Shown here: piece after piece, positions 60,221 to 64,000 of the stretch
How positions within the stretch are numbered: position 1 is the stretch's first letter
How the letters are laid out: each line of letters begins with the position of its first letter
NCBI RefSeq assembly: GCF_016863175.1
Contig: NZ_BOOJ01000023.1
Coordinates: 1 to 64,000, forward strand
Length of the DNA stretch: 64,000 nucleotides
Reading direction: 5' to 3'
Source: Paraplanobispora siamensis
GTDB lineage: Bacteria; Actinomycetota; Actinomycetes; Streptosporangiales; Streptosporangiaceae
Position numbers and translations under genes: made by a program
The notes under the pieces: model-generated
Seen by the model: the letters and a program-made list of their open reading frames with translations, nothing else
Told to the model about the DNA's origin: nothing
Databases searched by the model: none

Positions 60221-60248
60221 GAGGACCCCGGCGAGGGATGGGGTCCTC
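60221..60248 (-). terminator. Second hairpin downstream of the small gene at 60256
   Basis: GAGGACCCC (60221-60229) pairs with GGGGTCCTC (60240-60248), ten-base loop, seven bases after the stop of the 112-residue gene. Confidence 0.55.
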
Positions 60249-60255
60249 GAACCGG

Positions 60256-60594
60256 CTAGTCGCGCAGGGAGTCGGTGGGGATGAAGGCCGTGGTCTCCGG
60301 GTCGTCCTCCGGGGCCGGCCGCCGGTAGTGCCGCGAGATCAGACGTGCGGCTCCGACCGGATCGTCCGCCGGATGTGAGACCTCGTGCCCGTCTTCATGC
60401 CATACGAACAATCCGTTCTTGCACCACACGGTCAGATCGGTCAGCACCGAAAGCACGGACATTCCCGTCCCGTTGCTCTGGTAGGTGTGGGTGAATCCCT
60501 GGCGATGCAACGCGTAGCGCAGTAAACGAGTCGCCTCGCAGGGATCTCGCCAGGGCAGGTACGGCATGCCCGTCGGGACCGACAGCACTGGCAC
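60256..60594 (-). CDS. Small protein of unknown function
   Basis: The 112-residue protein has no membrane helix. A middle segment (FTHTYQSNGTGMSVLSVLTDLTVWCKNGLFVWHE) and a C-terminal SHPADDPVGAARLISRHYR resemble small actinomycete proteins encoded beside HTH regulators, whose function I do not know. Start taken as GTG at 60594 after AGGGGGTGA; a second GTG two codons on and an ATG at codon 10 are alternatives. It is divergent from the GntR gene across 129 bases containing an inverted repeat. Confidence 0.65.
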   Translation of the reverse strand: MPVLSVPTGMPYLPWRDPCEATRLLRYALHRQGFTHTYQSNGTGMSVLSVLTDLTVWCKNGLFVWHEDGHEVSHPADDPVGAARLISRHYRRPAPEDDPETTAFIPTDSLRD

Positions 60595-60679
60595 TCACCC
60601 CCTGCCGACCTTTCGATGGATTTGTACCAACGATTGGATGATGCGGCTCCTGGGAGGCTGGGTCAAGGGGCTGTTCCCC

Positions 60680-60700
60680 ACTAGAACCAGATCGTCTAGT
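60680..60700. promoter_or_regulatory. Inverted repeat ACTAGA-n9-TCTAGT upstream of gntR
   Basis: Six-base arms at 60680-60685 and 60695-60700 lie 24 bases before the GntR start. CTAGA/TCTAG half-sites are common in GntR-family operators, so autoregulation is likely, possibly with control of the divergent small gene. Confidence 0.55.
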
Positions 60701-60723
60701 TTTGTTGGAATAAAGGGGACTTA

Positions 60724-61470
60724 ATGGCACGGTCGACGCTGTACCAATTGGTGGCCTCAGAACTTCGGAGGACCATCTACTCCGGCGTGCTCGGGCCGGG
60801 GGATCAGCTGCCGACCGAGGCGGAGCTCATGTCGGCCCACCAGGTGAGCCGCAACACCGTCCGGCTCGCCCTCGGTGAGCTGGTCAACGAGGGCCTGGTG
60901 ACCCGCACCCCGCGCCGGGGCACCGTGGTCAGGGAGCGCCGCCCGCTGCTCATCCACCCGCAGCGCGAGCTCCAGCCCCAGCCGGGGGAGACCAGGGAGG
61001 CCTTCGCCTGGGCGGTCTCCCAGGAGGGTCGCGCGCCCAGCCAGGACATCGAGGTCTCCATCGTGCACCCGCCCGAGGAGATCGCCAGCAGGCTGGAACT
61101 GCCCGACGACGAACTGGCCGTGGTCCGCCGCCGGCTGCGGTACGTGGACGGCCAGCCGTACAACACGAACGACTCCTACTTCCCGCTCGCGCTGGTCTCC
61201 GGCTCGGAGATCGCCCGGCCCGGCGACATCGGGCGCGGGGCCAACCGCGTGCTGGAGGAGCTCGGCCATCCGCAGGTCAGGGTGGTGGACGACATCTGGG
61301 CCCGGATGCCCACGAGTTCGGAGAGCGAGCGCCTGCAGCTCCAGCTCGGCACGCCGGTCGTCGTCTACGTCCGCGTCGGATACGACGAGGAGGGCACGCC
61401 CGTGCGCGTCGCGGTGTCCGTGCTCCCGGCGGACAAGCACCTGATCAGGTACGAGCTGGAGAGCCGTTGA
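60724..61470 (+). CDS. GntR-family regulator, HutC/UTRA type
   Basis: The 248-residue protein has the GntR winged helix (YQLVASELRRTIYSGVLGPGDQLPTEAELMSAHQVSRNTVRLALGELVNEGLV) and a UTRA effector domain (YVDGQPYNTNDSYFPLALV near 140; RMPTSSESERLQLQLGTPVVVYVRVGYDEEG near 195). UTRA domains bind small carbon or nitrogen metabolites. Similar actinomycete regulators resemble KorSA/TraR of conjugative elements, but no such element is here. ATG at 60724 follows AAAGGGGAC. Confidence 0.88.
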   Translation: MARSTLYQLVASELRRTIYSGVLGPGDQLPTEAELMSAHQVSRNTVRLALGELVNEGLVTRTPRRGTVVRERRPLLIHPQRELQPQPGETREAFAWAVSQEGRAPSQDIEVSIVHPPEEIASRLELPDDELAVVRRRLRYVDGQPYNTNDSYFPLALVSGSEIARPGDIGRGANRVLEELGHPQVRVVDDIWARMPTSSESERLQLQLGTPVVVYVRVGYDEEGTPVRVAVSVLPADKHLIRYELESR

Positions 61471-61507
61471 GGTCTCCGTGGCCGCCCTGACGTGGCGGCC
61501 CCCGCCT

Positions 61508-61524
61508 CGTCCGCGCCGCGGACG
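61508..61524 (+). terminator. Short hairpin after gntR
   Basis: CGTCCGC (61508-61514) pairs with GCGGACG (61518-61524) around GCC. The rest of the 214 bases up to 61685 shows no other clear feature. Confidence 0.4.
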
Positions 61525-61684
61525 GGCACTGGACCGTCCCCGCGACACGGACGGGCACGGTCCCCTCTTCCTCCGTTTCGCCTCGGGACCCTAGCGACCC
61601 CGCGGCCAGGCATGGACGCCGTGCGCCACTGACCGGCCACTGTCCGTGTCAACTCGTGTACCCAACGCAACGAAGGGATGAATC

Positions 61685-62299
61685 ATGCACTCGAACACCG
61701 CTGATCTCGTAATGCCCCGGCGGCTCACGTTGCGCAGAGCGACGGAGGACGACCTCCCGGCCGTGCTGGAGCTCCTGGCGGAGACGGCCGCGTGGCTGAA
61801 CGCCCGCGGGGTCCGTCAGTGGCCCGTCGGCGGCTTCCCCGCGGTGCGCATCGTCCCGCTGATCGGGGAGGGTGTCATGTACCTGCTGGACGGCGAGGAC
61901 GGCCCGGCCGCGACCCTGGCTCTCGACGGCGGCGCCGACCCCGAGTTCTGGACGCCCGCGGACCGGCCGGACGCGGCCCTGTACGTCCACAAGCTGGCGG
62001 TGGCGCGCAGCCACTCCGGCCGGGGACTGGGCGAGGCGCTGCTCGACTGGGCGGGCCTGCGCGTGCTCGCCGCGGGCCGGCGGTGGCTCCGGCTGGACTG
62101 CGCCAAGGACAATCCGGGCCTGCAGGACTACTACCGGCGGCAGCGCTTCACCCACCTGCGTACGGTGGACCTGCCGCACCGCGCCTCGGGAGCCCTGTTC
62201 CAGCGGGCGGGAGGCCTCCGCGGCGGCCTCCCCGGAAGCCCCCTGCCGTTCGTCGACCGGCGCGGTACGGCGGTGGAGCCGGTGGTGGAGCATGTCTGA
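61685..62299 (+). CDS. GNAT-family N-acetyltransferase
   Basis: The 204-residue protein has the GNAT order: LTLRRATEDDLPAVLELLAE (strand 1/helix 1), LYVHKLAVARSHSGRGLGEALLDWA with the acetyl-CoA-binding RGLGEAL near 115, and LRLDCAKDNPGLQDYYRRQRF near 140. The ~30 residues after the domain are low complexity. Substrate unknown. Start ATG at 61685; a second ATG at codon 10 is also possible. A 43-base gap separates it from cutC, so co-transcription is possible. Confidence 0.85.
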   Translation: MHSNTADLVMPRRLTLRRATEDDLPAVLELLAETAAWLNARGVRQWPVGGFPAVRIVPLIGEGVMYLLDGEDGPAATLALDGGADPEFWTPADRPDAALYVHKLAVARSHSGRGLGEALLDWAGLRVLAAGRRWLRLDCAKDNPGLQDYYRRQRFTHLRTVDLPHRASGALFQRAGGLRGGLPGSPLPFVDRRGTAVEPVVEHV

Positions 62300-62342
62300 T
62301 CCAGGGCGATCCCAGGACAAAGTCATCGGATAGCCTCGCTTC

Positions 62343-63017
62343 ATGACCGGATCGCTGCTTGAGGTGATAGCGCTCGACGTGCGTGATGCCGTCGCGGCGG
62401 AGGAGGGCGGCGCGGACCGTCTGGAGATCGTCGCCGACATGACGTCCGACGGCCTCACCCCGGCGGTGGAGACGGTCGCGGCGATCTCCAGGGAGTGCAC
62501 GCTGCCGCAGATGGTGATGCTGCGCGCCGAGGCCTCGTTCCTGGCCGCCCCCGAGACGCTGGAGGTCCTGCGGCGCGACGCCAAGGCCCTGGCGGAGGCG
62601 GGGGCGGCCGGGTTCGTGTTCGGTTTCCTCGACGACGGGGGAGCGGTGGACCTGGCCGCCACCGAGGCGATGATCCACGCGGTCGCCCCGCTGCCCTGGA
62701 CGTTCCACCGGGCGGTGGACCACGCGGCCGACGTGCAGGCCGGCTGGCGGGCCGTGCGCCTGCTGCCCAACCTGGCCACCGTGCTCACCGCGGGCGCGCC
62801 CGGCGGGGTGGGCGAGGGCCAGGCGGTGCTCAAGACCCGTTGCGAGGCCGGTGACGGGCCCCTGATCCTGGCGGGCGGCGGGCTGCGGCCCGGTCACGTG
62901 CCCGCCCTGCTGGAGTACGGCGTGCGCGCCTTCCACGTCGGCAGCGCCGTACGGACCTCGTGGTCCGACCCGGTCGACCCCCTCATGGTCCGCCGGTGGC
63001 GTGACCTGATCGACTGA
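62343..63017 (+). CDS. cutC: CutC-family TIM-barrel protein
   Basis: The 224-residue protein matches CutC: LLEVIALDVRDAVAAEEGGADRLEIVADMTSDGLTP at the N-terminus, AGAAGFVFGFLDDGGAVDL near 85, PWTFHRAVDHAAD near 118 and LAGGGLRPGHVPALLEYGVRAFHVGSAVR near 175. CutC was named for copper homeostasis in E. coli, but a direct copper role is disputed and its function is uncertain. It converges on the last gene of the window with a 21-base gap. Confidence 0.87.
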   Translation: MTGSLLEVIALDVRDAVAAEEGGADRLEIVADMTSDGLTPAVETVAAISRECTLPQMVMLRAEASFLAAPETLEVLRRDAKALAEAGAAGFVFGFLDDGGAVDLAATEAMIHAVAPLPWTFHRAVDHAADVQAGWRAVRLLPNLATVLTAGAPGGVGEGQAVLKTRCEAGDGPLILAGGGLRPGHVPALLEYGVRAFHVGSAVRTSWSDPVDPLMVRRWRDLID

Positions 63018-63038
63018 CGGCTCCCGGGGAGCCGGCGC

Positions 63039-64000
63039 TCACCCGCCGCCGAGCGCGAGATCCGCGCGGCGCAGCGCCGCGGCCATCGTCTTGACCGTCG
63101 CCGGCTCGTCCATCACCCCGCCGCCCGCCTCGCGCTGCTCCTGCCAGGCCCGCACCCGGTGGGAGAACTCGGCGTAGTGACGCAGGTGGAAGGCGTAGAC
63201 CGCGGCGTAGCGGCTGACGAGGTGCGAGGGGTGCATGTCCCAGCCCTGGTAGAAACCGTGGCGCAGGGAGTGCCCGACCAGCTCGGCGTGGCGCGCCCAC
63301 AGCGCGTGCACGTCGGGTCCGGAGTCGGAGGCGGGGGAGGCGGCCAGCGAGCCGTCCGACAGCTCCACGCCGGTCCCGGCGAAGGCCGTCTGCATGACGT
63401 GCCGGGCGTGGTCGCAGGCGGGGTGGTCCAGCCGCTGTTCGTGCGGCGGGAGCGAGCAGCTCGCGGTGTAGTCGAAGACGCCGAAGTGCGCCGCCGCCAG
63501 CCTGCCGCCGAGCGAGGCGGCCAGACCTGTGCCCAGGAAGCCCAGGGTCTGGGTGGCCTCGACCTGGATCTCGAAGCGGAGCGCGCCCTCGGCCAGTCCC
63601 AGCCCCTTCTCCAGGGCTCCCAGGCAGTCGGCGAACTGGTACAGGTAGTCCTTCATCAGCACCTTGGGGAAGGTGACCGTGAACCCCTCGGGCAGGCCCC
63701 CGGCCCGCTCGGCGACGCCGGTCAGGAACCCGTCCAGCGTCCGCAGGCTCCGGCCGGGGTCGCCGTCGGCGAACGACTTGACCCGCAGCCCCCAGCGGCG
63801 CGGGAGCGTCCCGGCCGCGTGCATGGCGGCGACCGCCTCGGCGGCCCCGGCGGCGTGGCCGTCCTCCTCGGCGGGGCGCACGCCGTACCCGTCCTCGAAG
63901 TCCACCCGCAGGTCCTCGACCGGGTCCCGGCCCAGCTTGGCGGCCACCCTGCGGTGCACCTCGGCGGCCAGGTCGTCCTCCAGCCCGAGGAGCCCGGCCA
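63039..64000 (-). CDS. DUF6986 / aldolase-citrate-lyase-like protein, N-terminus beyond window
   Basis: At least 320 residues are visible and the frame is open to the window edge, so the start is missing. Features: VEDLRVDFEDGYGVRP, where FEDG carries the metal-binding glutamate of the HpcH/CitE fold; TVTFPKVLMKDYLYQFADCLGALEKGLGL; LRFEIQVEATQTLGF; HFGVFDYTASCSLPPHEQRLDHPACDHARHVMQTAF; and HAELVGHSLRHGFYQGWDMHPSHLVSRYAAVYAF. The second Glu-Asp set supports a barrel lyase cleaving a hydroxyacid or acyl-CoA. Actinomycete homologues often lie near ureide or purine catabolism, which cannot be checked here. Confidence 0.75.
   Translation of the reverse strand, partial: AGLLGLEDDLAAEVHRRVAAKLGRDPVEDLRVDFEDGYGVRPAEEDGHAAGAAEAVAAMHAAGTLPRRWGLRVKSFADGDPGRSLRTLDGFLTGVAERAGGLPEGFTVTFPKVLMKDYLYQFADCLGALEKGLGLAEGALRFEIQVEATQTLGFLGTGLAASLGGRLAAAHFGVFDYTASCSLPPHEQRLDHPACDHARHVMQTAFAGTGVELSDGSLAASPASDSGPDVHALWARHAELVGHSLRHGFYQGWDMHPSHLVSRYAAVYAFHLRHYAEFSHRVRAWQEQREAGGGVMDEPATVKTMAAALRRADLALGGG

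Noticed and set aside
60724-61470. Marker of an integrated conjugative element, because the GntR/UTRA protein resembles KorSA-type regulators
   Set aside because: No integrase, excisionase, replication or transfer genes are nearby; the neighbours are housekeeping-like genes.

Overview
This 64 kb window is high-GC DNA with dense, mostly short operons, frequent GTG starts and ATGA/GTGA stop-start overlaps. It carries ECF sigma, GntR, LacI, MerR, RpiR and TetR regulators, a eukaryote-like type II glutamine synthetase and an NgcEFG-type chitobiose importer. Together these point to a filamentous actinomycete, most likely in or near Streptosporangiaceae; the family-level guess is inference. It reads as ordinary chromosome: no transposase, integrase, phage module, CRISPR array or rRNA was seen. 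One tRNA-like gene is present.

Layout. 0.1-5.4 kb: a histidine kinase with a cyclic-nucleotide-binding-like domain, its presumed partner (a response regulator fused to a thioredoxin-reductase-like flavoprotein), glutamine synthetase II and a ThuA-like protein. 5.4-11.1 kb: MerR regulator, DUF574 methyltransferase, an orphan steroid-aldolase-like thiolase, ECF sigma factor with a membrane partner, and a protein of unknown function. 11.2-16.2 kb: an aminosugar operon (RpiR, SIS protein, NgcEFG). 16.2-24.1 kb: DNA-alkylation-repair protein, KstR2-like TetR, PhoD phosphatase, GH3 hexosaminidase, two SDRs of the KstR2 regulon, ATP-grasp protein. 24.1-31.1 kb: tRNA-like gene, repeats, an unknown protein divergent from KptA, MazG-like/Nudix fusion, M14 carboxypeptidase, SDR. 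31.3-37.4 kb: five-gene peptide ABC importer. 37.5-46.4 kb: DUF2252, flavin monooxygenase, pentapeptide-repeat protein, and a LacI-controlled sugar importer with a GH32-like hydrolase. 46.5-51.5 kb: membrane serine protease, then a MoxR/DUF58/VWA operon. 51.5-56 kb: methyltransferase, FadE30-like dehydrogenase with HsaB-like flavin reductase, divergent from an Ltp-DUF35 aldolase pair. 56-60 kb: a receptor-type Ser/Thr kinase paired with a predicted pseudokinase. 60.2-64 kb: GntR regulator, GNAT, CutC and the truncated start of a DUF6986-type gene.

The clearest connecting theme is steroid (HIP, C/D-ring) catabolism. A KstR2-like repressor and five sequences close to the KstR2 motif AnCAAGnnCTTGnT lie upstream of four separated loci, over about 48 kb. 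Other highlights are a response-regulator-flavoprotein with only one cysteine in its whole chain, a tRNA-like gene with an 8-nt anticodon loop, the kinase/pseudokinase tandem, a 50-bp inverted repeat across the merR start, and eight 15-bp tandem repeats between divergent genes. All identifications come from reading the sequence; no database search was run.
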